Positions 46,194-54,940 of a DNA stretch of 64,000 bases are shown here, in pieces (position 1 is the stretch's first letter; each line of letters begins with the position of its first letter). The stretch comes from Paeniglutamicibacter cryotolerans (GTDB lineage: Bacteria; Actinomycetota; Actinomycetes; Actinomycetales; Micrococcaceae). The notes under the pieces were generated by a model. It saw only the letters and a list, made by a program, of their open reading frames with translations. It was not told where the DNA came from and made no database searches. A program made the position numbers and the translations under genes. The stretch is taken from assembly GCF_014190875.1 (NCBI RefSeq), contig NZ_JACHVS010000001.1, positions 1,550,001 to 1,614,000 on the forward strand, given 5' to 3'.

Positions 46194-46472
46194 TTGGTTC
46201 TTGCCCAAATCACCAAGGCCGATGCAGCGAATCCCCGGCAGCCCGACGGTTCTGCGGTGTTGATGATGTTGGCGTGCGCGTTGTTCGCCGTCCTGCCCAT
46301 CGTCTTGGTTGCCCTGTTGGTGCTGCTGCTGGCCCGCTGGATACGCTCATCAAGCCTCGCTGCGGCGGAGTCCGGGGAGCTGGGTGCCGAGATTTCGCGC
46401 CGGGTGGATTCCATCGAGCGCCGTCTGAGCGGCATTGAAAAGACATTGAATGAAGTAGGGGAGCAGCCGTGA
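46194..46472 (+). CDS. Small membrane protein with C-terminal coiled coil
   Basis: The 92-residue protein has one membrane helix (ALFAVLPIVLVALLVLLLARW) and a charged coiled-coil tail (ISRRVDSIERRLSGIEKTLNEVG). The TTG start has AAAGGA at about 8 bp; a GTG at 46257 is an alternative that begins just before the membrane helix. It overlaps the next gene by 4 bp. The architecture recalls the phage-shock protein PspB (helix plus coiled coil), but this is only a shape match. Confidence 0.7.
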   Translation: MVLAQITKADAANPRQPDGSAVLMMLACALFAVLPIVLVALLVLLLARWIRSSSLAAAESGELGAEISRRVDSIERRLSGIEKTLNEVGEQP

Positions 46473-46690
46473 CCGGCCTGGCGGTGATGGGGTGGCTCTC
46501 GCTGCTTTTTGTATTAGTGATGCTTGCGGCAGTGGTCTTCGGTGTCGTGCTACTTGTTCGACGGCACAAGGCAGGTAAGTCCATCCTGGCCGAGACCCGG
46601 CACCGGGACCGCGCCGTGTTGGCCCGGCTCGAGGAACTCGATAACCGACTCGAGCGCCTGGAGCGAACCCTGCATGAGCTGCCCTTCTAG
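46469..46690 (+). CDS. Small membrane protein with C-terminal coiled coil, paralogue-like
   Basis: The 73-residue protein has a membrane helix (LSLLFVLVMLAAVVFGVVLLV) and the coiled coil VLARLEELDNRLERLERTLHEL, very like the tail of the preceding gene (both end R-x3-hydrophobic-E-x-TL-x-E). GTG start inside the ATGA-type overlap. The pair could form a hetero-oligomeric membrane complex. Confidence 0.7.
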   Translation: MTGLAVMGWLSLLFVLVMLAAVVFGVVLLVRRHKAGKSILAETRHRDRAVLARLEELDNRLERLERTLHELPF

Positions 46691-46698
46691 GGGCTCGC

Positions 46699-46996
46699 GT
46701 GGTTGAGTGTCCACCCGGTTCCCTGAAACTGGCCATCAGGCTGGCGGCGATCGGCAGCGAACCGCGGCTGGCCATCTTGGCCGAGCTGGCCAGGGGGCCG
46801 CTGCATGTCAGTGGGCTGCCCCGCCGAGTGGGGAGGTCGCGCCAGCTACTCTATCTGCACCTTGCGATGCTCGGGCAGGCCCGCTTCGTTCGGGGCCTCG
46901 GCGACCACGGAAGAGGGACGATCGGTGAAGCTCTACCGGCTCGAGGACTTCCACCTGGTGATCGGCATCGGTTCGATCCTCACATCGTGCCGCTGA
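46699..46996 (+). pseudogene. Frameshifted ArsR-like winged-helix regulator
   Basis: The N-terminal part KLAIRLAAIGSEPRLAILAELARGPLHVSGL, then RRVGRSRQLLYLHLAMLGQARFVRG, is a classic ArsR/SmtB-type winged helix. Near 46890 the frame shifts: the wing and C-terminus EEGRSVKLYRLEDFHLVIG are read in the next frame and end at the TGA at 46994-46996. The GTG start has AGGGG upstream. It follows the two small membrane genes by 8 bp and was probably their regulator or a co-regulated gene. A one-base sequencing error is possible. Confidence 0.65.
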
Positions 46997-47363
46997 GCCG
47001 GAGAATGCCGGATGCAGCCCTCGGGCCCGGGTTTCGCGCAGGGCTAAGCCGCTGTGACATATTGGGCATGAGCCGTCGCAACCAGGGGTCGCGTCCGCTG
47101 GCCCGGCAAGGGCGTCTGGTCCGTAGAGGCATAAAAGTTTACTAGTCAGATAGATATTTGTCCTGATCCTCGGATCTCTCTCGGAGGAGTGTTGGGAATT
47201 TTTCCAGGCCTTTCATGACGGCTGCTGGGGCCGGCTAAACGTCGAGTGAATCACAAAAACGCCCTCAGGGAGGGTTCTTTGTGCATTCTGTGATCACATG
47301 GCCGGTTTCATGCTGTACTGTGCTATCTCGACGTACCAATGGTTAAAGAAGGAATGCATTTTC
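46997..47363. other. Intergenic, 367 bp
   Basis: No credible gene is seen. The end near 47238-47290 holds an imperfect inverted repeat (GAATCACAAA ... TTTGTGCATTC), and the promoter of the DUF4193 gene probably lies in the last 60 bp (a -10-like TACTGT at 47315-47320). Confidence 0.5.
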
Positions 47364-47666
47364 GTGGCAACTGATTATGATGAGGTCCGGCCTGACGTAG
47401 CTGAGGCGCGGAAAGCATCCCTGGAAGCGGTTAAGTCCGCTAACGCCCCGGATGCTCGAAGCGTATCGCGCGAGCTGGACGAAAGTGACACAAGTGACGG
47501 CGTCGAGCTCCCCGGAGCCGACCTGTCCTCCGAGGAGCTGACGGTTACAGTCGTTCCGCAGAAGGAAGACGAGTTCCTCTGTGGCTCCTGCTTCCTGATT
47601 CGCCACCGCTCGCAGCTTGCCCGCGAGAAGAACGGCGTGGGCTTCTGCCTGGAGTGCGAAGGCTAG
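47364..47666 (+). CDS. DUF4193 family protein
   Basis: The 100-residue protein begins VATDYDEVRPDVAEARKASLEA, the hallmark start of DUF4193. It has an acidic middle and ends with a four-cysteine zinc-ribbon-like end, LCGSCFLIRHRSQLAREKNGVGFCLEC (two CxxC pairs). The GTG start at 47364 gives the family's usual beginning and has GAAGGA about 10 bp upstream. Function is unknown; the family is widespread in actinobacteria. Confidence 0.92.
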   Translation: MATDYDEVRPDVAEARKASLEAVKSANAPDARSVSRELDESDTSDGVELPGADLSSEELTVTVVPQKEDEFLCGSCFLIRHRSQLAREKNGVGFCLECEG

Positions 47667-47717
47667 ATTTACCCCCACCCTGTCGGCCGCAAGGCTCGAC
47701 ACCAGTGGATTGAACGC

Positions 47718-47770
47718 CAAAGGGGCGGTCCGGCAATGCGGTGAAAACCGCGGCGTCGGCCGCCCCTTTG
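47718..47770. terminator. Bidirectional terminator between the DUF4193 gene and phoU
   Basis: An 11-bp perfect stem (CAAAGGGGCGG with CCGCCCCTTTG) with a longer internal hairpin separates two convergent genes. Confidence 0.75.
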
Positions 47771-47795
47771 TCATGTGGCCGGAGGGCCGCTGACG

Positions 47796-48455
47796 TTAGA
47801 ACCCGGCAGCGTCCGGATCCCATTCGCCGGTCACCAAGTAGTTGACCTTACGGGCCACCGAAACGCCATGATCACCGAATCGTTCCAGATAACGGCTGGT
47901 CAATGTGACATCGGCTGTGGTCGGGGCTGTTTCGGTCCAGTCAGGTGACGCCACCATCTTGAATACCGAGGCATGCAGTGCATCGATCTGCTCGTTAAGC
48001 TTGATGATCTGCCGTGCGATATCCAGCTCACGGGTTTCGAGTAGTTCGCCCAGCAACACGGCGATGCGGATGTCCAGCTCGGCCATCTCGGCGAACACCG
48101 GGGCAAGCTTGGCCGGGACGACCTGTTGCGGGAAGCGCAGCCGGGCCAGCTGGGCCACGTGTCGGGCCAAATCGCCCATGCGCTCCAGCGAGGCGCTCAT
48201 GCGCAGTGAACCGACGATCATGCGCAGGTCCGAAGCCACGGGACCCTGCAGTGCCAGCACGTCGATGGCCCGCTCGTCGAGTTGGGTCTGCAGGAAGTCG
48301 ATGCGCGCGTCCTCGGCGATGACCTCCTGGGCCAGCTCGGTGTCGACGTTCTCGAATGCCTCATAGGCCCGAGCCATGGCCTGGGCGACCAGCTGCGACA
48401 TCTGGATCAGTTCCTCGCCGATCTGCTGGAGTTCGGCCTGGAAAACCTTGCGCAA
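47796..48455 (-). CDS. phoU: Phosphate signalling protein PhoU
   Basis: The 219-residue protein consists of two PhoU repeats (about 8-105 and 115-215), each with the helix motifs AMARAYEAFENVDTELAQEVIAEDARIDFLQ and ADVTLTSRYLERFGDHGVSVARKVNYLVTG; the E-x-x-D metal-side residues are kept. PhoU restrains phosphate signalling and persister formation. It is divergent from senX3 with PHO-box repeats in the gap. Confidence 0.95.
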   Translation of the reverse strand: MRKVFQAELQQIGEELIQMSQLVAQAMARAYEAFENVDTELAQEVIAEDARIDFLQTQLDERAIDVLALQGPVASDLRMIVGSLRMSASLERMGDLARHVAQLARLRFPQQVVPAKLAPVFAEMAELDIRIAVLLGELLETRELDIARQIIKLNEQIDALHASVFKMVASPDWTETAPTTADVTLTSRYLERFGDHGVSVARKVNYLVTGEWDPDAAGF

Positions 48456-48529
48456 TCTTGGTTCCTTTCATAGCTGTCGGCCGATCCCGCGCGCGGAACC
48501 GGCCCTGTTGATGTCCATTCTTACAGCCT

Positions 48530-48571
48530 GGGGTGAACCGTGCGGGGGCCCAAGATGAACGTTGGGTGAAT
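48530..48571. promoter_or_regulatory. PHO-box direct repeats between phoU and senX3
   Basis: On the minus strand, ATTCACC (from 48571), GTTCATC (from 48560) and GTTCACC (from 48538) lie in an 11-bp register; the unit expected at 48549 is degenerate. This fits the 11-bp GTTCACC repeats bound by RegX3/PhoP-type regulators in actinobacteria. It would allow control of phoU, senX3-regX3 or both by phosphate. Confidence 0.65.
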
Positions 48572-48632
48572 GGCGCCGCCACGACGGCCGATCGGCGCTT
48601 CCCCGGTCCCTTGGCCGGGCTAGGCTAGAAGC

Positions 48633-49850
48633 GTGAACGATGTCCTGATCTCCGTACTGTCCGGCCTCGTCGGGCTTGCGCTGGGCGTCGTAGGCATCTT
48701 GGCGTACCGTTCGAGCGTCCGCGCCCGGGTCGGGTTGCCCCACGTGGGTGAGCCGACGCTCCCCGAGGGGGCAGCCGAAATCCTGTCGGTGATTGGACGC
48801 GCCTTCGTGGTGGTCGACGATGTGGACGGCGTGGTCCGGGCCAACCCCGCGGCCTACGCCTACGGCTTGGTCCGCGGGCACACGCTGGTCCACGAGGAAC
48901 TGCTGGTGCTGGCGCGGCGGGTGCGTGCAGACGGCGTCATCGCCGAGCGTGAATTCGAACTGCCGCGCGGCCCGCTGGGCCAGGGGACGATGATCGTGCA
49001 TGTGCGGGTGGCCCCGCTCGGGGACGACTACATTTTGTTGCTGGCCGATGACCGGACGGAAATCACCCGCACCGAAGCGATCCGCAACGACTTCGTTGCC
49101 AACGTCTCGCATGAGCTCAAGACGCCGGTAAGTGCCATCTCGCTGCTTTCTGAGGCCATCGACGGAGCTGCAGACGACCCGGTGGCGGTGCACCGATTCA
49201 CCGCACGGTTGTACAAGGAGTCGGCTCGGCTAGGGGCCATGGTGCAGGACATCATCGAGCTTTCCCGGCTTCAGGGAACCAACATAGTGGTCGAGGGCGA
49301 GGCGGTCGACATCAATGCGGTGATTGCTGAGGCAGTTGACCGCAACAAGCTTCCGGCTGAGGAAAAGCAGATCAACATTTCGGTGGGTGGCAAGAGCCTC
49401 GATCCGGTATTCGGCGATCGGGACCTGCTGATGACGGCGCTGCGGAACCTGATCGACAATGCCATCCGCTACTCCGGGCCCGGCACCACTGTGGGCGTCG
49501 GCATCCGGCAGCGTGACGGGCTGATCCAGGTCTCGGTGACCGATCAAGGGCCCGGTATCTCCGCCGACGAACAAGATCGGATTTTCGAACGCTTCTACCG
49601 TGTGGATGCGGCCCGCTCCCGCCAGACCGGCGGAACGGGGCTGGGTCTGAGCATCGTCAAACATGTGGTGGCCAACCATGGTGGAGAGGTCACGGTCTGG
49701 TCGCAGCCGGGCCAAGGCTCGACTTTCACCGTGCGCCTGCCGATCCTCGAGGACGGGCAATTGCCCGCAGAAGATTTCAGTGGGGGATCCGTCCCCCTCG
49801 ATATAGCCGTCGCGGCACGTAAGGTGCGCGGCAAGGAAGGCCGGGTATGA
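48633..49850 (+). CDS. senX3: Sensor histidine kinase SenX3
   Basis: The 405-residue kinase has one N-terminal membrane helix (about 5-28), a PAS-like sensor region, the phosphoacceptor NDFVANVSHELKTPVSAI near residue 160 and the ATP-binding boxes LRNLIDNAIRYS, DQGPGIS and GGTGLGLSIVKHV. It senses phosphate limitation with PhoU and passes phosphate to RegX3, whose start overlaps its stop by 4 bp. Confidence 0.95.
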   Translation: MNDVLISVLSGLVGLALGVVGILAYRSSVRARVGLPHVGEPTLPEGAAEILSVIGRAFVVVDDVDGVVRANPAAYAYGLVRGHTLVHEELLVLARRVRADGVIAEREFELPRGPLGQGTMIVHVRVAPLGDDYILLLADDRTEITRTEAIRNDFVANVSHELKTPVSAISLLSEAIDGAADDPVAVHRFTARLYKESARLGAMVQDIIELSRLQGTNIVVEGEAVDINAVIAEAVDRNKLPAEEKQINISVGGKSLDPVFGDRDLLMTALRNLIDNAIRYSGPGTTVGVGIRQRDGLIQVSVTDQGPGISADEQDRIFERFYRVDAARSRQTGGTGLGLSIVKHVVANHGGEVTVWSQPGQGSTFTVRLPILEDGQLPAEDFSGGSVPLDIAVAARKVRGKEGRV

Positions 49851-50527
49851 CCCGTATTTTGATTGTCGAGGACGAGGAATCGTTGAGCGATCCGCTCTCC
49901 TACCTCTTGGAAAAGGAGGGCTTCGAGATCCGGGTCGCCGAAAACGGTCTGGATGCCGTGAGCGATTTCGAGCGGCATGGTGCCGACCTCGTGCTGCTTG
50001 ACCTGATGCTCCCGGGAATCCCGGGCACCGAAGTGTTCCGCCAGATCCGGCAGAAATCGCATGTCCCGGTCATCATGCTGACGGCGAAGGATTCCGAGAT
50101 CGACAAAGTAGTCGGCCTGGAGCTGGGAGCAGACGACTACGTGACGAAGCCGTATTCGTCCCGCGAGCTGGTGGCCCGGATCCGTGCAGTGCTGCGAAGG
50201 CAGGGTGAGCCAGAGGACCTGGTCGCACAGACGGTCCAGGCCGGTCCCGTGCGCATGGACGTGGAACGTCATGTGGTGTCCGTGCGTAGCGAACCGGTGG
50301 CCATGCCGCTGAAGGAGTTCGAGCTGCTCGAACTCCTGCTGCGCAATGCCGGTCGGGTACTTACCCGTGGGCAGCTCATCGACCGAGTCTGGGGTTCGGA
50401 CTATGTAGGGGACACGAAGACCCTTGACGTGCACGTCAAGCGGCTACGCTCGAAGATCGAACCGGACCCCTCGATGCCGGTGCACCTGGTGACGGTCCGC
50501 GGCCTGGGTTATAAGTTCGAGGCCTGA
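49847..50527 (+). CDS. regX3: Response regulator RegX3
   Basis: The 226-residue OmpR-type regulator has a receiver domain with DLVLLDLMLPGIPG (phosphoaccepting Asp), LTAKDSE and VTKPYS (conserved Lys). The winged-helix effector domain includes LEFxLLELLL, GQLIDRVWGSDYVGDTKTLDVHVKRLR and VRGLGYKFE. It activates phosphate-starvation genes. Co-translated with senX3. Confidence 0.96.
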   Translation: MTRILIVEDEESLSDPLSYLLEKEGFEIRVAENGLDAVSDFERHGADLVLLDLMLPGIPGTEVFRQIRQKSHVPVIMLTAKDSEIDKVVGLELGADDYVTKPYSSRELVARIRAVLRRQGEPEDLVAQTVQAGPVRMDVERHVVSVRSEPVAMPLKEFELLELLLRNAGRVLTRGQLIDRVWGSDYVGDTKTLDVHVKRLRSKIEPDPSMPVHLVTVRGLGYKFEA

Positions 50528-50531
50528 GCGT

Positions 50532-50597
50532 CGTGGGCCGGGAGGCCCACGAAAAGGTCCACGCCATTAGATCCGAGGATCTGCTGGCGCGGACCTT
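50532..50597 (+). terminator. Two stacked hairpins after regX3
   Basis: A first hairpin CGTGGGCC-GGGA-GGCCCACG (50532-50551), then a second longer stem with one mismatch (50554-50566 with 50585-50597) close to the convergent lipoprotein gene. Confidence 0.7.
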
Positions 50598-50618
50598 GTG
50601 GTTCGCCGGGCGGTGGGC

Positions 50619-51155
50619 CTAGTGTCCGGATTCAGACTTCGGCGACGGGGTCAGGTGCTGGGTGACCGAGCTGTCGTGGCCGCCCGGGACATACGGGCGG
50701 TACTCGACCAGGGTGCCATCAACGACCGGAACCTGAACCTCGGTGGAGACGTCTCCGACGGTCAACGTGGTTGGAACCTGGGCGCCGGCAATAACACCGG
50801 TGGAAGGGATGAGCGTCTTGTTGGCGTCCTTTTCGAATTCCTTAGAGGAATTCGCCGGGACGGTGAACTTCAGCGAGGTTCCGTTCACCTTCATGGACAT
50901 GTTCAGCGGCTTATCCGTGGCGTTGACCAGGCTACCGAGCACTCGGGCCTCGGAGGTCTTGTCTGCTTCGACGAACAGCAGGTTGCGAACATCCAGTTCG
51001 CCGACGTTCACCACGAGTCCATCGGAAGCCGAGTACTGGAGGGCCGTCGACTGCTGATTGATGGCGCCACAGCTGGTGACACCCAGGGACAGGGCGGCCA
51101 AGGCTACCGCCGCGACAACAATGCGGCGTCCACGGTTTTTCTGTGCGGTCATCAC
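50619..51155 (-). CDS. Hypothetical secreted lipoprotein
   Basis: The 178-residue protein has a lipoprotein signal (RGRRIVVAAVALAALSLGVTSCGA; lipobox GVTSC). The body is beta-rich: VVNVGELDVRNLLFVEA, EARVLGSLVNATDKPLNMSMKVNGTSLKFTVP, ending with a disordered Ser/Pro tail. It resembles the small Ig-like surface lipoproteins of actinobacteria, some of which bind copper, but no metal motif is seen. It converges on regX3. Confidence 0.82.
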   Translation of the reverse strand: MMTAQKNRGRRIVVAAVALAALSLGVTSCGAINQQSTALQYSASDGLVVNVGELDVRNLLFVEADKTSEARVLGSLVNATDKPLNMSMKVNGTSLKFTVPANSSKEFEKDANKTLIPSTGVIAGAQVPTTLTVGDVSTEVQVPVVDGTLVEYRPYVPGGHDSSVTQHLTPSPKSESGH

Positions 51156-51486
51156 GGCACAAGCTCCTCATCAAGATCGAGTCTGGTGGTTACTTTCGGG
51201 CGCGCGTTACGCGCCCGTTTAAGCAACTCTCAGCCCCTAGCCTAATGGTTGTTGGCCAGAATGGTGGATTCCTTGGCTCTGGGCGGTGGATTTGCCAGGT
51301 GCGGCGCTTTGCGACAAGGGCTATGTCATGACAGGAATTGCCGCTACGGAGCCCTTTCTTCTTACCATCGAAGACCTCGCTTGGGAAGGGCTAAATCCCC
51401 GTGATTACTAGGGAGTACGGGGTATCAGCGGCCCTGATTCGACTAATGTCGTGATAAACTGGGTAATGGGAAAGGGGATTATCCAT
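51156..51486. other. Intergenic, 331 bp
   Basis: Divergent promoter region between the lipoprotein gene and carD. A -10-like TAAACT lies at about 51453-51458, and the carD ribosome-binding site AAAGGGG lies at 51470-51476. No gene is seen. Confidence 0.5.
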
Positions 51487-51969
51487 ATGGTTTTTGAGGT
51501 TGGCGAGACTGTTGTCTACCCGCACCACGGCGCAGCGATGATCGAAGAGATCAAGATGCGCACCATCAAGGGCGAAGAGAAAATGTATCTCAAGCTCAAG
51601 GTGGCACAGGGTGACCTGACGATTGAGGTTCCAGCGGAAAACGTTGATCTTGTCGGCGTGCGCGATGTCGTTGGTACGGAAGGCCTGGAACAGGTCTTTG
51701 ACGTGCTCCGAGCAGAATTCACTGAAGAACCGACCAACTGGTCCCGACGCTACAAGGCGAATCTGGAAAAGTTGGCCTCCGGGGACGTCATCAAGGTGGC
51801 AGAGGTCGTTCGTGACCTGTGGCGCCGAGATAACGACCGCGGGCTGTCCGCCGGAGAGAAGCGCATGCTCTCGAAGGCCCGCCAGATCCTGATCAGCGAA
51901 TTGGCCCTGGCCAAGAAGTTGGACGAGGAAAAGGCAGAAAGCGTTCTGGACGAGGTGTTGGCTTCCTGA
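51487..51969 (+). CDS. carD: CarD family transcription factor
   Basis: The 160-residue protein binds the RNA polymerase beta subunit and stabilises open promoters. The N-terminal Tudor-like domain [23 protein letters not shown] and the RNAP-interacting helix [15 protein letters not shown] are clear. The C-terminal DNA-binding helices contain [27 protein letters not shown]. The ATG at 51487 gives the family's usual start and has AAAGGGG upstream. Confidence 0.96.
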   Translation: MVFEVGETVVYPHHGAAMIEEIKMRTIKGEEKMYLKLKVAQGDLTIEVPAENVDLVGVRDVVGTEGLEQVFDVLRAEFTEEPTNWSRRYKANLEKLASGDVIKVAEVVRDLWRRDNDRGLSAGEKRMLSKARQILISELALAKKLDEEKAESVLDEVLAS

Positions 51970-52075
51970 TCAGGAAGGCAACACTGTTTTAATCTTCTTA
52001 TCCAAGGGGTTCGACCACCATGGCGGTGGGCGGGCCCTTTGGTATTTCCGGGCATCAGCACCCTAGGGTGGTGGG

Positions 52076-52831
52076 GTGCCCACAGAACAAGGAACCCCGC
52101 CCCCCGCACACCGCACTGCCGTGATTCTTGTAGCCGCAGGTTCCGGAACCCGGCTGGGATACGGAATACCCAAGGCCTTGGTACCGCTGGCCGGCAGGTC
52201 GCTTCTCGAACACGCGTTGGATGGCCTCGCCACCGGCTGTCCGGATGCCCGGGTGATAGTGGTGCTTCCGGAGGGCAACGCCGAGCTGGAAGGCATCTGT
52301 TCCCGCCACCGGAGCAGACCCGTCACGTGCACTGGCGGGGCGACGCGCAACGACTCGGTTCGGGCCGGGCTGGCCAGGCTGGAGCCGGGCACCGAATTCG
52401 TCCTGGTCCACGATGCCGCCCGGGCGCTGACCCCGCCCGCCGTTTTCGAGCGAGTAGCGGACGCCCTGAGCGCCGGGGCAGAAGCCGTGATACCGGTGTT
52501 GCCGGTCATCGACACGATCAAGAGCGTGCAACCTGCCTCCGCCGGGATCGGAGAGGGCATCGTCAGCTCGACGGTAGACCGCGCGGTGCTCCGGGCGGTG
52601 CAGACTCCGCAGGGATTCAACGCGGCCAGTCTGGCAGCCGCCCACGCAGCCGTCAGCAGCTGGAAGCCCGAGCGCGCCGAGAAGGTCACCGACGATGCCA
52701 TGCTGATGGAAATGAACGGAATTACCGTATTTACAGTGCACGGATCCGCCTTGGGCCTGAAAGTCACCACGAAAATGGACCTGCTGCTGGCCGAGGCACT
52801 TGTCGCCAACGGATATGAGGACGAAGCATGA
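52076..52831 (+). CDS. ispD: 2-C-methyl-D-erythritol 4-phosphate cytidylyltransferase
   Basis: The enzyme joins methylerythritol phosphate to CTP, the third step of the MEP isoprenoid pathway. The 251-residue protein has [20 protein letters not shown] (CTP loop), [24 protein letters not shown] and [12 protein letters not shown]. The GTG start and 4-bp overlap with ispF place it in a small pathway operon. Confidence 0.95.
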   Translation: MPTEQGTPPPAHRTAVILVAAGSGTRLGYGIPKALVPLAGRSLLEHALDGLATGCPDARVIVVLPEGNAELEGICSRHRSRPVTCTGGATRNDSVRAGLARLEPGTEFVLVHDAARALTPPAVFERVADALSAGAEAVIPVLPVIDTIKSVQPASAGIGEGIVSSTVDRAVLRAVQTPQGFNAASLAAAHAAVSSWKPERAEKVTDDAMLMEMNGITVFTVHGSALGLKVTTKMDLLLAEALVANGYEDEA

Positions 52832-53367
52832 GCAACGCCAATCGCCAGGCCCCGATCATCCCGCGCATCGGTCTGGGCGTCGACGTCCACGCCATTTCGC
52901 CGGACCCGGAACGTGGGCTTTGGCTCGCCGGGTTGCATTGGCCTGGCGAACGCGGCCTGGCCGGCCACTCCGATGGCGATGCCGTGGCACATGCCGCCTG
53001 CGACGCGCTTTTCTCGGCGGCCGGAATCGGTGACCTCGGGACCCACTTCGGTACCTCGCGGCCGGAATTCGCCGGCGCGGCGGGGACCCTGCTGCTGGCC
53101 GAGGCCGCCCGGCTGGTTCGAGCCGCCGGGTTTGAGATCGGCAATGTCGCCATCCAGTTCGTGGGCAACCGACCCAAGTTCGGCCCGCGGCGCAACGAAG
53201 CCGATGCTGTGCTTTCGGCAGCCGCCGGCGCCGAGGTCACCGTCACCGCCACCACTTCCGACGCGCTGGGATACGAGGGATCGGGGCAGGGCCTCACCGC
53301 CTACGCCACGGCGCTGGTCTACCGCTCCGATGCGGCGGCGTCCGGCTCGGATAACCTAGAAGCGTGA
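52828..53367 (+). CDS. ispF: 2-C-methyl-D-erythritol 2,4-cyclodiphosphate synthase
   Basis: This enzyme makes the cyclic diphosphate in the MEP pathway. The metal and substrate motifs [40 protein letters not shown] and the C-terminal [23 protein letters not shown] are complete. It acts as a trimer on the product made from IspD's. It overlaps both neighbours by 4 bp (ispD and cysS), so all three are co-translated. Confidence 0.95.
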   Translation: MSNANRQAPIIPRIGLGVDVHAISPDPERGLWLAGLHWPGERGLAGHSDGDAVAHAACDALFSAAGIGDLGTHFGTSRPEFAGAAGTLLLAEAARLVRAAGFEIGNVAIQFVGNRPKFGPRRNEADAVLSAAAGAEVTVTATTSDALGYEGSGQGLTAYATALVYRSDAAASGSDNLEA

Positions 53368-54830
53368 GCATCCGTTTTTACGACACCAAACAGGCCCAGA
53401 TCAGGGACTTCGTCCCCCTCATCGAGGGCGAGGCGAGCCTCTACTACTGCGGCGCGACGGTCCAGGGCATGCCGCATGTGGGCCATGTCCGCTCGGCCAT
53501 CGCCTTCGACATCCTGACCCGCTGGCTTGAGGCCACCGGGCATGCAGTCACCGTGGTGCGCAACGTGACGGACATCGACGACAAGATCCTGGAGAAGTCC
53601 GCCGCATCCTATGCCGAGGACTTCGAGGAGGACGAAGACTACCTGGCCCGTGAACCGTGGTTCGCGCTGGCCTACCGCTTCGAGCAGGAGTTCGCCCAGG
53701 CGTACGACGTGCTCGGCGTGCGCCGTCCCACCTACGAACCGCGTGCCACCGGTCACATCCCGGAGATGCACGGCCTGATCGCTCAGCTCATCGAGCGCGG
53801 CCATGCCTACCCGGCGCTGGATGACTCCGGCGACGTCTACTTCGACGTGCGCTCTTGGAAGGACTACGGGACGCTCACCCGCCAGAACATCGATGACATG
53901 CAGGGCGCGACCGACGCCGATCCGCGTGGCAAGCGCGATGCGCGTGACTTCGCCCTGTGGAAGGGGTACAAGGCCACCGACCCGGCCACCGCCTCCTGGC
54001 CCAGCCCCTGGGGCCCCGGCCGCCCGGGCTGGCACCTGGAATGCTCAGCCATGGTCACCAAGTATCTCGGCACCGAGTTCGACATCCACGGCGGCGGACT
54101 GGACCTGCGCTTCCCACACCACGAAAACGAATTGGCCCAGTCCACGGCCGCCGGCCACGGCTTCGCGAACTTCTGGATGCACAACGGCATGGTCACTTAC
54201 GAGGGTGAAAAGATGTCGAAGTCGATCGGCAACACCATCTCGCCGGCGCAGATGCTCGAACTGGCCACCCCGCGCGTCGTCCGCTACTTCCTGGGCCAGG
54301 CGCACTACCGCTCGCAGCTGGACTACCGCCCCGCTTCGCTGGCCGAAGCGGGATCGGCGGTGGAGCGCATCGACACCTTTATTGCGAATGCGCTCGAGCG
54401 CATCCACCAGGTTTCCACGGGGTCGGACTTCGACATCGATATGCACCACTTCGAGGTGACCGAGGACTTCGCCGCGGCGATGAACGAGGACCTGAACGTG
54501 CCCCAAGCCCTGGCCGCGCTGCATGCCACCGTCCGCGCCGGGAACACGGCGCTGGCAGCCGGCGATCTAGAGGCGGCCGATGCCGCGCTGCAGCAGGTCA
54601 TGGCCATGACCTATACGTTGGGTCTGGACGATGCCGGCAGCGGCGAGGCCGGTTCCGATGCGGCCGAGCACCGTGCTCTGGACATGCTGATCCATTCACA
54701 GCTGGCGGCCCGCGACGCGGCCCGCGCGGCCAAGGACTGGGCCGCAGCCGATGCGATCCGCGATGCGCTGGCAGCGGCCGGCATCGTCGTGGAGGATTCT
54801 GCCGCCGGGGCCCGCTGGTCGCTGAAGTAG
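53364..54830 (+). CDS. cysS: Cysteinyl-tRNA synthetase
   Basis: The 488-residue class I synthetase charges tRNA-Cys. Motifs include the zinc and HIGH region [23 protein letters not shown], the second zinc part [24 protein letters not shown] and the KMSKS loop [11 protein letters not shown] helical C-terminal anticodon domain follows. It overlaps ispF by 4 bp; the ispDF-cysS order is usual in actinobacteria. Confidence 0.97.
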   Translation: MSIRFYDTKQAQIRDFVPLIEGEASLYYCGATVQGMPHVGHVRSAIAFDILTRWLEATGHAVTVVRNVTDIDDKILEKSAASYAEDFEEDEDYLAREPWFALAYRFEQEFAQAYDVLGVRRPTYEPRATGHIPEMHGLIAQLIERGHAYPALDDSGDVYFDVRSWKDYGTLTRQNIDDMQGATDADPRGKRDARDFALWKGYKATDPATASWPSPWGPGRPGWHLECSAMVTKYLGTEFDIHGGGLDLRFPHHENELAQSTAAGHGFANFWMHNGMVTYEGEKMSKSIGNTISPAQMLELATPRVVRYFLGQAHYRSQLDYRPASLAEAGSAVERIDTFIANALERIHQVSTGSDFDIDMHHFEVTEDFAAAMNEDLNVPQALAALHATVRAGNTALAAGDLEAADAALQQVMAMTYTLGLDDAGSGEAGSDAAEHRALDMLIHSQLAARDAARAAKDWAAADAIRDALAAAGIVVEDSAAGARWSLK

Positions 54831-54940
54831 GAGAGACTGCTCACTATCCTTCCCGGTAGTGGCTGTTTTGCCGCTAAACTAAAGGGCTGATAGGCCTGCC
54901 GGGCCGACGAACGACCATCTGATACCAAGGACTACCGACC

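Noticed and set aside
46142..46438. Alternative frame starting at the ATG at 46189 with the best ribosome-binding site
   Set aside because: It ends after 23 codons without a recognisable protein, whereas the TTG-started frame gives a clean membrane helix and coiled coil and overlaps the next gene.
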